From Heliocybe sulcata (Eukaryota > Basidiomycota > Agaricomycetes > Gloeophyllales > Gloeophyllaceae): a DNA stretch of 64,000 bases. Of the stretch, positions 49,077 through 60,610 are shown piece after piece (within the stretch, counting starts at the first letter, position 1; every line of letters begins with the position of its first letter). The notes beneath the pieces were generated by a model that searched no databases, was not told the origin of the DNA, and saw nothing but the letters and a program-made list of their open reading frames with translations. Position numbers and translations under genes: made by a program. The stretch lies in contig ML213514.1 in the NCBI GenBank assembly GCA_004369045.1, positions 356,596-420,595 on the forward strand, written 5' to 3'.

Positions 49077-50463
49077 ATGCCTGCCTTGACCGACACCGAC
49101 GCGAGTATCCTGGTGACCGGCGCGAACGGCTTCGTCGGGGCGTGGATCGTCAAGAGGGCTCTGGAGAAGGGCTATAGGGTGCGGGCGGCTGTCAGGACAG
49201 TGCAGAAAGGCAGACATTTGCTGGAGAGTAATAAGGTGCACGGGGACAAGTTGGAGATTGTGGCTGTAGGAGATATCGCCAAGGTGAGCTGATGGGTTGA
49301 AAACGTCAGTCTGCGTCTTAACGTGAGTTGGTAGGAAGGGGCCTTTGGATGAAGCCGTGAAAGGAGTGGATGCTATAATTCATACGGCTTCGCCTGTTAC
49401 TCTGCAATGCGACGATCCGAAGGGTGAGTTGCCATCAGTCGCTTCTTGAACATTAGCCCTGACTTTGGAACAATAGAGTTGATCGAACCAGCTGTCAACG
49501 GAGCTGTCGGAATTCTCAGCAGCGCGCTGAAGAATGGGTAGATACTCGCACTTTTGTTGATCCAACGCAGTTCGTCATTGACTTTCCGCTTTTCTAGACC
49601 CTCCGTAAAACGCATCGTCGTCACCTCCTCCTTCGCCACCCTCTTGGCCTACTCAACGGAACCAGTAACTGTACACGAAGGATTATGGAACGAAGCTTCG
49701 GTCAAGGATGTTGAGGTCAATGGAAGCAAAGCGGCGCCAATCTCAAAATATGCTGCATCCAAGACATTGGCTGAGAAAGGTACAGACCAGAAACCGTCGA
49801 TTGAGGACGTGCCCATTGACTGATAATGACAGCTGTGTGGAAGTTCGTCGAGGATCACAAATCAGAGATCAACTGGGATGTCACGGTAATCAATCCGCCT
49901 TGGATATTCGGCGTAAGTGCCCCCTTCCATGCTGCTTCGATTCTTGCTGGTGATGACAAGCACGTGTAATTTGCAGCCAGTCGTGCATGAAGTCACAACC
50001 CTCGACACTTTGAACGCCTCCAACCAGCACTTCCATCGAGGCCTAGTCAAGGGCGACTTCCAAGGGACAGACCCGCTGAAGTACCCTAATCGCGGGTGGT
50101 GCGACGTTCGCGACGTCGCTGATGCCCACATCCGATCCCTGGAAGTGCCGGCAGCGGGCGGTGAACGGCTTCTTGTCAGCAATGCTAGTTTCGTGTACCA
50201 GGACCTGCGTACGTCAAGCATATGCACGTGGTCGCCATTTGCGAGTTACTCATTGATCCAATCGTTCTCTGGCGGATAGTTGACCTGGCGAACTCTTTGG
50301 ACCCCAAGCCATACCACACTTTGGCTATGGGAACGCCTGGTACGCCTATTCGGTTTGTAACCATCGATGCGTCCAAGGCCGATAGAATCTTGGCCCTGAA
50401 GTACAAGACTGCGGAGGAATTGGTTAGAGATACGTTCGCAGACTATACGGCCCGTGGATGGTA
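49077..50463 (+). CDS. NAD(P)-dependent extended SDR reductase, copy 1
   Basis: It starts MPALTDTDASILVTGANGFV, with the Rossmann TGxxGxxG motif at residues 14-20. Exons continue AVRTVQKGRHLLE, GVDAIIHTASPVTL (the HTASPV block of dihydroflavonol/cinnamoyl-CoA reductase relatives), SSVKRIVVTSSFATLL, SKYAASKTLAEK (catalytic Tyr-x3-Lys) and NWDVTVINPPWIFG. Then VRDVADAHIRSLEVPAAGGE and a C-terminal domain ending FADYTARGW-stop. About seven short introns fall at the same places as in the two following copies. The family (Gre2/DFR/CCR-like) reduces aldehydes or ketones with NADPH; the substrate is unknown. It is the first of three tandem copies. Confidence 0.88.
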
Positions 50464-50836
50464 ATTGGGTGCATGGAATGAATATTGATGATTCTGTGCT
50501 CATCAATATACATGAATGAGCTGAAGCTTGCTAAGCACGTCTGATTTTAGTCCTTCGCCGTCCCCGTCGGCGGTGACATTCCGGTGGTGTGGCGGAACAT
50601 TCGAGTTAAGCGCTCGCTGTACCATTATTGCCTTGGCGGCTGACGCGAGGGGTCTCTCGTAAAGATACAAGTTATGTGTCTATTATGCCGGTGAGAAGCC
50701 CTTCGCATTCTGTCTCACTGATGATGCCGCTTATAGAGGAAAGACCGATAAGCAGGACTTTGTCAATAGCCGAGCAAATTCGGCAATTGATGACTCTCAC
50801 CGGGAGTAGGAAACCCAGAGAGGATACTCATTCAAG
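50464..50836. other. Spacer between reductases 1 and 2
   Basis: No gene is seen. It ends at the TATA-like box of copy 2. Confidence 0.45.
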
Positions 50837-50843
50837 ATAAATA
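50837..50843 (+). promoter_or_regulatory. TATA-like box of reductase 2
   Basis: ATAAATA lies 53 nt before the chosen ATG at 50897. It overlaps an in-frame upstream ATG at 50843, which makes that ATG an unlikely start. Confidence 0.6.
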
Positions 50844-50896
50844 TGAGCAGAGCCCATGACCGACGGACAGGAACTAAAGTGGACTCGTACCGAGAG

Positions 50897-52278
50897 ATGC
50901 CAGCCCTCACTGACACGAATGCTACGATATTAGTGACTGGAGGTAGCGGCTTTCTGGGAGCGTGGATCGTCGCAAAACTCTTGCAACGCGGGTATAGCGT
51001 GCGCGCTGCCGTGCGGACCGAGGCGAAAGGCAGGCATCTGCTAAACGTGAATGAGAGGCACGGAGCCAGACTCCAGATTTTTGCCGTTGGTGATATCTCC
51101 AAGGTACAGTTGATTCTCTATAATGGATGGCATGTAAATGCTGAATCATCATATAAGAGCGGCGCATTTGACGAGGCGGTAAGAGGGGTAGATGGAATCG
51201 TCGCCGCTGCATCTCCGGCTGCACTGGAAGCAGAGGAGCCGAAAGGTGAGTCAGCTTGGAACGCTGCGATCGACTCTGCTTCTTACTAGACTTGGTTTCA
51301 GAACTGATCGAGACTGCTGTGAATGGCGCAACTGGGATGTTGAAAAGCGTTCTGAAGAATGGGTGCTGTAGCAGTCACCTGAACGTTCCAGACTTGGATG
51401 CTTCCTACCACTAAATTTATCGTCTCTAGGTCATCTGTGAAGCGCATAGTGTTCACTTCTTCCTTCACGACGGTGCTCAGCTATGTAGATCGTCCTGTAA
51501 CCGTCGACGAGGACTGGTGGAACGACGGTTGCATCAGGGACTGCGAAGTCAATGGAAGGAAGGCGCAGCAAATGTCGAAATATGCTGCGTCTAAGACATT
51601 AGCTGAGAAAGGTAAATACTCATTGATCCCAGTGGCAGTGGCACTAAGCCTCCACAGCCATATGGGCATTCTATGAAGAACACAAAGCCCGAGTCAATTG
51701 GGATATCACAGTCTTGAACCCTCCTCTCATCTTCGGTGTCAGTACATTACGCTTTTCTCCCTACCCAGTGGCTAAAGTTGGTCCTGTCAGCCCGTTTTGC
51801 ATGAAGTGACGGGAGTGGATTCGTTGAATTCGTCGAGCAAGTACCTGTACGAGGCCCTAGTGGAAGGCAAATTCCTGGGAGGGAACCCGCTCACATTTCC
51901 CGGGCGCGGATGGATTGATGTGCGTGACGCTGCGGATGCACATGTCAAGTCCCTCGAGACGCCGGCTGCTGGTGGAGAGCGGATTATCATCAGCACGGAA
52001 GCCTTCGTGTGGCAAGACCTGCGTACGTCTGATTTCCTCCGTCATTCCATATCGATTCCGCACAGCAGCCTGGGAGATCTAATTTTGAGTGAACAGTCGA
52101 CGCAGCAAACTCCTTGTCTCCAAAGCCTTACCATACGGTGGCCAAGGGAATCTCTGGGGAGCGTGTCAGGAATATTACCATGGACACAAGGAAAGCTCGC
52201 AGGATTCTTGGGCTGCAGTATAGGACTGTGGAGGAAATGGTCAAGGACACGTTCGCAGATTACGTCCGGCGCGGTTGG
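50897..52278 (+). CDS. NAD(P)-dependent extended SDR reductase, copy 2 (diverged)
   Basis: The start MPALTDTNATILVTGGSGFL matches copies 1 and 3. The Rossmann motif is TGGSGFLG. The block that reads HTASPV in the sister copies is AAASPA here, losing the His. The rest is intact: SSVKRIVFTSSFTTVL, SKYAASKTLAEK with the catalytic Tyr and Lys, NWDITVLNPPLIFG, VRDAADAHVKSLETPAAGGE and FADYVRRGW-stop at the end. Intron positions match its neighbours. The changes around the cofactor/substrate pocket suggest a shifted substrate rather than decay, since no frame break was found. Confidence 0.86.
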
Positions 52279-52512
52279 TGATTATACGACGGTGGCCTAT
52301 AGCTCTACAAACGTGACCCCCATAAAGATACGATGCATTTTATGAAGTTGTCTCCGAGTTTCTGCGCCTGCTCGTGAACCCTGCTCGTGAACCTAAAGGT
52401 ATTTTCAAATTCCACGTGCGTCATGTCGACGCCGGCGAGCCCGTTGCTCAGTAGCTCGACATCCTCCGAGAGACGCCCGCCGACGCTCGCGTGCTCCGCT
52501 GCAGCAATAGAG
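52279..52512. other. Spacer between reductases 2 and 3
   Basis: A short spacer with an imperfect direct repeat (CTGCTCGTGAACC..CTGCTCGTGAACC) at about 52369-52393. No gene is seen. Confidence 0.45.
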
Positions 52513-52519
52513 ATAAATA
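52513..52519 (+). promoter_or_regulatory. TATA-like box of reductase 3
   Basis: ATAAATA lies 46 nt before the ATG at 52566, as in the other two copies. Confidence 0.6.
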
Positions 52520-52565
52520 TCCACGAGTAACCAGAGGACGATCCCCCGGATAGGACGCTACGAAG

Positions 52566-53940
52566 ATGCCTGCACTGACTGATAAAGCTGCTACTATTCT
52601 TGTTACCGGAGCTAACGGTTTTGTAGGCGCTTGGGTAGTATCGAAGCTCTTGAATCGGGGATATTCCGTTCGAGCCGCGGTGCGCACCCAGTCAAAGGGA
52701 CGGCACTTGCTGGATACGAACAGTCAATATGGAGACAAGCTCGAGATAGCCGCTGTCGGGGACATAGCAACGGTATATTTCGCCACATCTGCATTCTCCC
52801 AAGTCTTGCATGTCTAATCCACACGCGTAGGATGGCGCTTTCGATGAAGCGGTCAAGGGTGTAGATGGCATTATTCACACTGCCTCCCCAGTCACGATGG
52901 CAGCGGATGATCCTAAAGGTAAGAATAACTCTGCCACTCTGATATATACTCATGTTTTTTTTGCTATTGTAGAGCTTATCGAACCCGCTGTGAATGGCGC
53001 GGTGGGGATACTGGCCAGCGCCTTGAAGCACGGGTACGGTGTCTCCTGAATGTCACTGGAATGTTGGGAGAGATGCTCACTTTAAACTAAAATGCAGGTC
53101 ATCCGTGAAACGTATTGTTGTTACGTCGTCCTTCTCCGCAGTTATTCCTTTCCCTAGCCCACCAGTGACAATTACCGAAGCACTGTGGAACGACGCAGCA
53201 GTCAAGGACTGTGAAGAGAACGGGAGGAATGCGAAGCCGATGTCGAAATATGCCGCATCCAAGACCTTGGCAGAGCGAGGTAATTCTCTGATTGGCCGGA
53301 TTGAAGCTCCCGCTGATGATAGTAGCCGTATGGGCATTTCACAAGGAACATAAATCCAAAGTCACCTGGGATGTAACAGTCATCAATCCACCCTTCATCT
53401 TTGGGGTTAGTACGATATTCCGCTACCGAGTATTCTTCTTCGCTGATATTGCTCCTATTGCCCAGCCTGTTGTGCACGAAGTGACCACGCCGGACAGCTT
53501 GAACTCTTCGACTAAGCTGTTTTATGATGGGCTAGTCAAAGGCGAGAGCCATGGACAAGACCCTTCCAAGTACCCAGATGGTGGATGGGTCGATATCCGC
53601 GACATCGCGGAAGCGCACATCAAGGCTCTTGAAGTTCCTGCTGCCGGTGGGGAGCGGGTACTTGTCATCAAGGACACCTTCGTCTGGCAAGACTTCTGTA
53701 AGTGGACCCCCAGCGGATACCATTGCGTATTCGCAGCTGATGCCCACCCTAGACGACATAGCAAACTCATTGTCCCCCAAGCCTTACCATACGCTGGCCA
53801 CAGGGACCCCTGGTGCTATCCTCGTGCGCAATAGGAAGGTAAACATGGAGAAGGCACCTCGGCTTCTTGGTCTTGAGTACATAGCCGCGGAGGAGATGAT
53901 TAAAGACACGTTGGCGGATTACGTCCGACGCGGCTGGTAA
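52566..53940 (+). CDS. NAD(P)-dependent extended SDR reductase, copy 3
   Basis: It starts MPALTDKAATILVTGANGFV with Rossmann TGANGFVG. The HTASPV block is intact (GVDGIIHTASPVTM). Then ELIEPAVNGAVGILASALKH, SSVKRIVVTSSFSAVI, SKYAASKTLAER with Tyr-x3-Lys, WDVTVINPPFIFG, IRDIAEAHIKALEVPAAGGE and LADYVRRGW-stop. By eye it is closer to copy 1 than to copy 2 in the first half (DEAVKGVD, ELIEPAVNGAVGIL). Shared intron positions show that the three arose by duplication of a spliced-gene unit. Its role is an NADPH-dependent carbonyl reductase, substrate unknown. Confidence 0.87.
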
Positions 53941-54341
53941 AGCAAGCGATGCATCGATTTGAGGGAATGGAGGGTAGTGGCACTTGCTTCAGTTGAAGGG
54001 CATATTACCTCTGCTGACAGGTGATCAGAGTACCGTATACCTGCAGGACTGGGACTGGAACATAGTCGCATATTCTATCAGACTTGCATCTGTATAGGAT
54101 TTATACGCACCTCCTCTCAGGTTGAGTGGTAGCGTATCTCGTTGGCCACTCCTAGATCTCCTACTAGCTGTGTATCAGGCTTATCCCCCGCCAGTCAGAA
54201 CTTCGATGAAATGTCAAGCAACTCGAGCCGGAGGCAATAGCCGGCGTGTGGACTTTGCCGCAGCGTCATGGGGAAGCGGCTCCATTTGTGCATCGCCCGT
54301 TCCCGAGCTGACATCGCGCCTCATACACTCACTCTTGCACC
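53941..54341. other. Spacer, no gene seen
   Basis: This is the 3' flank of reductase 3 and the promoter of the VTT-family gene. Confidence 0.45.
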
Positions 54342-55628
54342 ATGTCCCCCTCCGTCGTCCCGCCCCTCGCTGTAGATCCAAGTACCCATCATTCCAACGA
54401 CTCGCAATACACTCTTGCCACCGTTCATCTTGACGACCGAGCAGACTCTCCCGCTCTTTCCGACCGCACAGCGCTTCTCGCAGAGAATCCGAGTAACACC
54501 TATGGCACCACTTTCCCCCAATCGCCAGGTGGTCAACCCTCCTCGCGCAAATTACTGTTCAATGCTGCGATAAAGATGGCATTGGTATTCCTGATTAGCA
54601 CGGCAGTGTTGGGTGGAACGCTATGGCTAGCATTGCCTCCCTTAGACGAGTAAGCTGGGCCGTCCATAGTACTCGTATTATCCTTACGCTCTTCAGGGAG
54701 GATCGTCCTACACTAAGGATACCCAAATCTTTTGACCAGCTGCAAGCTCTCAACCAGCTCTTGAAGAAATACCGCGACATCTACCCGTTCCGCATTGTCG
54801 TCTGCTTTGTCACAACATACCTTTTGTACGTATATAACCTACCCCACAGTTGTTCCATATTCTAAATATACCTTTAGCGTGCAGGCATTTTCCCTCCCTG
54901 GGTCTATGTACCTCTCCATTCTGGGCGGCGCTATGTGGGGAGTTCCAATCGCTCTCCCGCTTGCCTGCACGTGCGTCGCCACCGGTGCAACCCTCTGCTA
55001 TCTCATCTCCGCCGCCTTCGGTCCGGCCCTCCTCACTCTGCCCAAGTTCGCCGCGCGCCTCGACTCCTTCTCGGAGAAGATCTCCTCACAGCGCGCGAAC
55101 CTCCTCTCCTTCCTCATCGTCCTCCGCATCGCGCCTCTACCGCCGCACTGGGTCGTTAACGTGCTCTGTCCTCACCTCGGCATCGGCCTGCCGCTCTTCT
55201 GGATAAGCTCTTGGTTGGGTATATTCGGCGTGAGCGTAATCCACACCACCATCGGGGAGGGACTTGATCAGATGACCAGCCCTGACGACTTCCACCTGAT
55301 CTCGTGGAAGAATTTCTTCTTGCTGTCGGCGATTGTCGCTGGCGTGCTCATCCCTGTCGGACTGCGGTATTTTTTTAGGAATGAGCTACAGGAGGTTGCG
55401 GATGTCGAGCAGGAGGGAGATGGTGGCGCGATTTCGCTTCCTGGCGAGGACGACGTTATCTTGGCTCAGGGTCCACCTGGAACCGCGAACAAGGGCAAGG
55501 CGAACGCACAGTTGGTGCTCCTGTCCGATTCGGAGAGCGACGGTGAATATTCAGATGGAGAGCCTGAGGAGGATATCATTCTCCAGGCAGGCCCTGCCAT
55601 TGCGCCGAAGCCGAAGGATTCTGAGTAG
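54342..55628 (+). CDS. VTT/SNARE-associated-Golgi (TMEM41/Tvp38-like) membrane protein
   Basis: It starts MSPSVVPPLAVDPSTHHSND, with a polar N-terminus of about 75 residues. A first helix is MALVFLISTAVLGGTLWLAL. Two introns (after PPLDE and within the FVTTYLL helix) lead to the VTT core: FSLPGSMYLSILGGAMWGVP, CVATGATLCYLISAAFGPAL, FLIVLRIAPLPPHWVVNVLC, PLFWISSWLGIFGVSVIHTT and FFLLSAIVAGVLIPVGLRYF. The R-x-x-P-x-P and G-(A)-x-x-G features of the DedA/VTT fold are visible. The tail is acidic (DSESDGEYSDGEPEED). VTT proteins such as TMEM41B and VMP1 are ER lipid scramblases; Tvp38 is Golgi-located. The layout is closest to TMEM41. Confidence 0.85.
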
Positions 55629-56056
55629 ATGAGTGCGAACGCGACCGACATTAATATTGTATCATTACCCTTGCCATCCCTCGCCCACGGACCCTTGTCT
55701 CGCTATCATTGTTACCTCTCGCCATCCTCTGTCGTTCCAGTGTCGCCACCCACTTTTGCCGGATATCATGTTGCATTATTATTTATTTGCTCATCAGATT
55801 GGTCACGTTCTTTAGTTGCTGCCGTGCGTAGAGTTTTTAAGTTTGTATCTAGGTTTAATAGTCGATGTATTGGTTGCGCTTTGCGACATGGCTGATAGAT
55901 TTCGGAGACTGATCGTGGGCGCCGGGATCGTTCACACTACTACAGGTACATTGAAATTGAGATCTGAGGAGCTCGTGCACAGGAGCATTACACATAGCAC
56001 AAATATCCGTTAGTCTCGATCAAGCACAATATGGAAGCGTCATCGTAGTACCATGC
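55629..56056. other. Convergent 3' region
   Basis: Between the VTT gene and the leftward GPI-type gene. No gene is seen. Confidence 0.5.
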
Positions 56057-57013
56057 TCAAAGAGCCAATAGCAAGCTGAGGCTACCTGCACCCACGCCAA
56101 CAAGGCTGACAAAGCCAAGGACGGAGCGAGCAGCCGCACTAGTAGGGACATCAGATTGAGCAGTGTTGTTAGCATGCTTGGTCACAGTGCTCGAAGGAGA
56201 CGAGGCGAGGCTCTGAGTCTGGGTGGCGTTGGGCGGGCATTGCGAGGATGTGTCGAGGGACTCGAGGGTGGCTGAGGCCTTCCATGTGGCAGCGCCGCCC
56301 GCGAGGCTGCAGTTGTTGACCGGCTGCATGGTGGTCTGTGGGGCTTTGTAGATGTTGAAGGACGGGGATTGGTACAAGAGCTGGAGGGGGCGACGGGTTA
56401 GTGGGAGGCGCGGATGGGTATGGGGAGACGTACGATGCCAGGGGCGAGAGGGGTGTTGGGAGAGTTAGCCCATGCTGTAATGTTGACCAGGGCAAGGGTA
56501 TAGACACCACTGTGGGTAGGACCTCGTCAATCTACTCCCAGTGTGACGAGACGGGACGACTGACGTTACCGCGTTGTCTCCGACGAAAATGTCCCACTGG
56601 CCGGGAGAGACCACGTCCGTGTAATAGACCCCGGGAGGGCCTCGGATGTATGTAGTGAGATCTACCCAGTGTTCGACCCAGTTACCTGTGGAGTTGATGA
56701 GGACCGCGGAGAGATTGTCGTCTATGGGGTCGGTTTCGTTGCGCAGGAAGCGGATGTAGTTCGCGCCGGAGTAGGCTACGCCGCTGCTGTTCGTGCTGGA
56801 GCGGGCGGATATCAGTGCGGTAAGGAAATTTGGGAGGGTGCGATGCTGACTTGTTAGAGATCCAGTACAGGGATGGCGAGGGGTTCAAGATGATAAACGC
56901 TGGTCCTTGGTTAGGATGTGCTTGCTCCGTTGAACGCAGGAGGTTTGAGACTCACAATGTACTTGTGAAATGAGAGAATAAATAAGAAAACAGAAAACCC
57001 CTAGCCTGAGCAT
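56057..57013 (-). CDS. Secreted, probably GPI-anchored protein, unknown family
   Basis: It starts MLRLGVFCFLIYSLISQVHS, a good signal peptide joined by an intron (donor GTGAGT) to FIILNPSPSLYWISNK. After a second intron come NSSGVAYSGANYIRFLRNET, DPIDDNLSAVLINSTGNWVE and YTDVVSPGQWDIFVGDNA, a beta-rich domain with N-glycosylation sites. Later exons give VYTLALVNITAWANSPNTPL and a Ser/Thr-rich stretch (SSPSSTVTKHANNTAQ). The end is a small-residue site followed by a hydrophobic tail (SVLGFVSLVGVGAGSLSLLL), as GPI signals have. A TATA-like TTTTATAAAA lies at 57110-57119, about 100 nt upstream. No family was recognised. Confidence 0.7.
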
Positions 57014-57787
57014 GTCTGGTTCTTCAGAAGGTTGAAGTAGCTACGACAGCTGGGAGAGGACGGAGAGAAAGAGAAATTATGCTGATCACTGGAGTGCAGG
57101 GCCACGGCATTTTATAAAATGAAAGATCGACTGCATGGGCAATTCCAGCGGCTATCAGAAACCGGGACCGTTAATCATTTCGACTCGGGTGCTCTTGCGT
57201 TTGTGAGAGATTGTGCCAAGGCGACGAGCCAGATTGACGCGCGTTGAGTCACAGTGTGACTGACGCGATCGATTCGTCACGGCTGGAGGTCGGACGCGTC
57301 CGCGTACCTGTAATCTCATACTGAGCTCAGTCATATTGGGTCTTTCAAAGATATTGCGACACTGGGCGATACGAAAGGGCGAGTAACGGAACCAAGTACT
57401 GCGATTCCTACCTCTGTTTGCTTAGTCGACCCTACTTTGATGAGATGCTGATCAGTCTCTCCGAAAAATCATCTCGACATCTCTGTGAATTGGTTAGCCG
57501 CTGGAAAATCGATAGGCTCGTGTCAATCCTCTCTACTGATCTTCTACGAGGATTCTTCCCCCATCTTGTACGAGAGGTTACGAGCCTAGAAATTTGAGCG
57601 TTTAATGGCCCATTATAATTACGTACCTGAGCCGCCGGCTAAGCGCTAATAAGCGGCCATGTGCTACGATCCACATTTCCCCGGACTCAGACCTCTCTGA
57701 GTCATTCGCCAATTCACCCTCGCTGCCGTACTGTACTATAACATACGCAGATGTACCCTCAGACTACGCTTCTCTCCTCCTATCGTC
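57014..57787. other. Divergent promoter region
   Basis: Shared upstream region of the GPI-type gene (leftward) and the MFS transporter (rightward). I see no gene. Confidence 0.5.
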
Positions 57788-59883
57788 ATGATAGCCAGTG
57801 AAGAAACGCCCCTCATAATCACCGAGGAAGACCCTGCACAGCGTGAAGATGATGCACTGTACAACCGTTTCTCGAGGAGGAGGAAGCGGACGATTCTAGC
57901 GCTGGTGTCGTGGTCCGGGCTGCTACCCTGTGCGCTAGACGTTTCCCTTGCTTTGAGCATCACTCGGGTCTGAATCAGCGATTTCGAATTGTCCAGTCTT
58001 CGTTACCGGGTCCTTCGTGCCCACCATCCCCCAGATTGCGAAAGAGTTCAACAGCACAGGATCTGTAATAGCGTAAGCCCTGCCAGGACAGATGCATGGC
58101 AAAAATTGAATCGATTGAGTGCAGATTGTCCGTGAGTTTCGCGGTACTCACTCTTGCCTTGGGGAACCTCTTCTGGGCACGTTATTCCAGTTTCTGTACG
58201 GTCTATATACCCCTTACGGCTCTCTTCCACCGCACTGAATCGTCTTGTTCCTACATCTGCAGATGGTCGGCGGCCCATCTTCCTGTACTCCCTCCCCATT
58301 CTCTGTCTTGCCTCCCTAGGGGCAGCGTTCGCCCGGAGTGTCCCGGAACTCATCGTCTGGCGGGTATTGCAAGCATTCGGCGCCTCCGCCGGGATGTCAG
58401 TCGGAGCAGGGGTGATCGGTGATATCTATAAGTTGGAGGAGCGCGGGACGGCGATGGGTGTGTTCTTTGCAGTGCGTGTCTTTGTCCGGTCCTGCAATTG
58501 CTAGAATCTGATTGCCCACTGGACTGACGTAGGCATGCTGCCTTGGCCCGGCCCTTGCACCGCTCTGTGGTGGCCTCGCAGCGCATTACGCATCCTGGCG
58601 AGCGATGCAGTACGCATTGTTCGTCAGTACCATCATCGCGTTCCTGTTCATATACCCGTTCATCCCCGAGACTATCTATCCCGGTGCGAAAGGTATAGAG
58701 AAGTACCTTCGGGATAAGGGAACGGGGGAGGAACAATGGAGATGGGTGTCCTTAAATCCATTGAGTTCCTTGACGTTCTTGAGGTCACCGAATGTTGCTG
58801 CAGTGGTAAGTGAGCCATGGACACGAGTTGCTATTGCTGACTTGAATGTAGACACTTGCTTGCGCATTCACCTTGCTTACGGACTACGGTGCGTCCAACA
58901 CTCGGGAATATTATATCTTACCACTTCAAACTAACGGCCTATTTCTACAGTTCTACTCACCCCTATATCATACACCATCGTAAGCTGCTCTCTCTCAATT
59001 TGCCATCGTCGTCCGTCCATCTGAGACCTTCCACCTAAGGGAAAACACTACAACATCACCAACGAAGCTCTCATCGGCGCCTGCTTCCTGCCTGCCGGTC
59101 TGGGTAACATTGGTACGCCGTCTCCTCTTCCCACTGGGCTTTCCCATGCACGCATCTCATTTCGAACATGGTATTGCGTTTAGTTGGCTCCCCCTTGGCT
59201 GGCGCCATCTCCGACCGCATTGTCATCAAGTACCGCGAGCTCCGTAATGGCGAACACGTCCCCGAAGACCGCCTCCGTGCTGCCATCCCCGGCATCCTCG
59301 TCTTTGCTCCTCTCTCTGTCTTGGTGAGCGGGATAGTGACGGAGTATGTGCCTGGGACGCTGGGCATCGTGATCAATCTGGGTTGCTTGTTTGTGAATGG
59401 GGTCGGGGTAAGTCTTGAGATCCTCACCAATCTTCTCCTTTCCTACGAAGACTCTCTTCCTCAAGGTGCTAACGGAGTTCAATCAAGATTGACATGGTAT
59501 TCAGCCCGTGCTCTGCGTATTTCATTGATTTGGCGCACACGAAGGGTGCCGAGGTTATGGCTGCTAGCATGTACGCGGTCTCCTACCTGCTACGATAGAG
59601 GGCAGCTGATTAGAATCCTATCAGGACCGTGCGCGCTGCCATTCTCGCTGGCGGGACAGCGTGCTTCTTTCCGCTCATCGATAGTATCGGGGTCGCTTGG
59701 ACGAACGCGATATTCGCTCTTACCGCGTGGGTTGGCTTTGGGTATGTTTCGACAAGATGGGATCAGTGTTTGGTGATGGCAGCTCTGACTCGAATCGCTA
59801 GGCTGCTGTGGTGCACGATACAGTATGGAGGGAGGATGCGGGCATGGGTGGATGTCGCACCTGCAGATAATCGCGACGAGTGA
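57788..59883 (+). CDS. MFS transporter, DHA1 drug:proton antiporter type
   Basis: It starts MIASEETPLIITEEDPAQRE. Exons give GSFVPTIPQIAKEFNSTG, SFAVLTLALGNLFWARYSS, GRRPIFLYSLPILCLASLGA (the loop 2-3 GRRP motif), PELIVWRVLQAFGASAGMSV (motif C side), GAGVIGDIYKLEERGTAMGV, ACCLGPALAPLCGGLAAHYA SWR, then a central loop and a second bundle with GSPLAGAISDRIVIKYRELR. It ends in RAAILAGGTACFFPLIDSIG and a short acidic C-terminus (APADNRDE-stop). These are the features of fungal DHA1 multidrug or polyamine exporters in the plasma membrane. More than eight short introns are present, and some small exons between 58850 and 59160 are approximate. The substrate is unknown. Confidence 0.85.
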
Positions 59884-60074
59884 TGCCCCGCGCTGTACGC
59901 GGTGTAGTCGGCTTCAGACACGCGGCGCATGGCTTCTTCGCTCGCAACACGGAGGGTTCAACGCGAGTAACGTACACTTTATTCCAAGAGGTGATCACAA
60001 GTATTGACAGGTATCATGCTATTAATATAGATGGATGGGTTTCAACCACGTAGAGATGCTGGCACATATAACAA

Positions 60075-60610
60075 TCAGAAATTACTGCCCGATTGACCGG
60101 TCTGCGCAGGGCTCGTCAGCTTATTAATGTGCCAAAGAGACACTGAAAGCTTACCTTGAGCTGCTCTCCCTCCTCAACCATACCGACATCGCCTATTGCC
60201 TTTCCCGTGACCTTTTCCAGATTCCCTACAGGCCCGCTTATAAGGATCCATGTTCGACAATGGGTGCCGGGAACTACGCACCCTTCATTCGTTGCCCTAT
60301 CCCTGGCTTCTCCGGCGCGTGTTCCTGGCCCTGCGCGTGGCCGACGCCCTCGAACTCTCCCTGCGAGTTGCGCTCCCGGAATCCGTCTTCCGAGTCCGCG
60401 CCCGAGGAGACTGAGTCGCCAGACTGGCTTGGGATCACGGGAGGCTCGACATTGAAGGCACCGGTGTTGGATTGCTGCTCGCCCTCCGGGGCACGGTCGC
60501 GAGGATGCGGGACGTGGTTGTCCTCGGGGTATCCTAGATGGATCCGATTCAGCTTGGGCAATATATGCGATGGTTAGGAACGTACGTGCGACGTTGTTCA
60601 AGTAGGACAT
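60075..60610 (-). CDS. Small CsbD-like stress protein
   Basis: Four exons (60586-60610, 60282-60533, 60155-60225, 60075-60101) join in frame to 124 residues, with introns of 52, 56 and 53 nt. It starts MSYLNNVARYPEDNHVPHPR. The middle is hydrophilic and disordered (GDSVSSGADSEDGFRERNSQ, GVGHAQGQEHAPEKPGIGQR). The C-terminal exons carry GNLEKVTGKAIGDVGMVEEG, a CsbD-type helix pair, and end EQLKTGQSGSNF-stop. CsbD-like proteins in fungi include the Ustilago cruciform-DNA-binding Hmp1 and are often stress-induced. The splice model was worked out by hand; the longer unspliced reverse frame does not keep the CsbD motif in phase. Confidence 0.7.

Noticed and set aside
50843-50899. Upstream in-frame ATG as the start of reductase 2
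   Set aside because: It overlaps the TATA-like box, and both sister copies start at MPALTD.
49077-59883. Secondary-metabolite cluster (reductases plus MFS exporter)
   Set aside because: No backbone enzyme (PKS, NRPS, terpene cyclase), P450 or pathway regulator lies among them, and a VTT protein and a GPI-type protein intervene.
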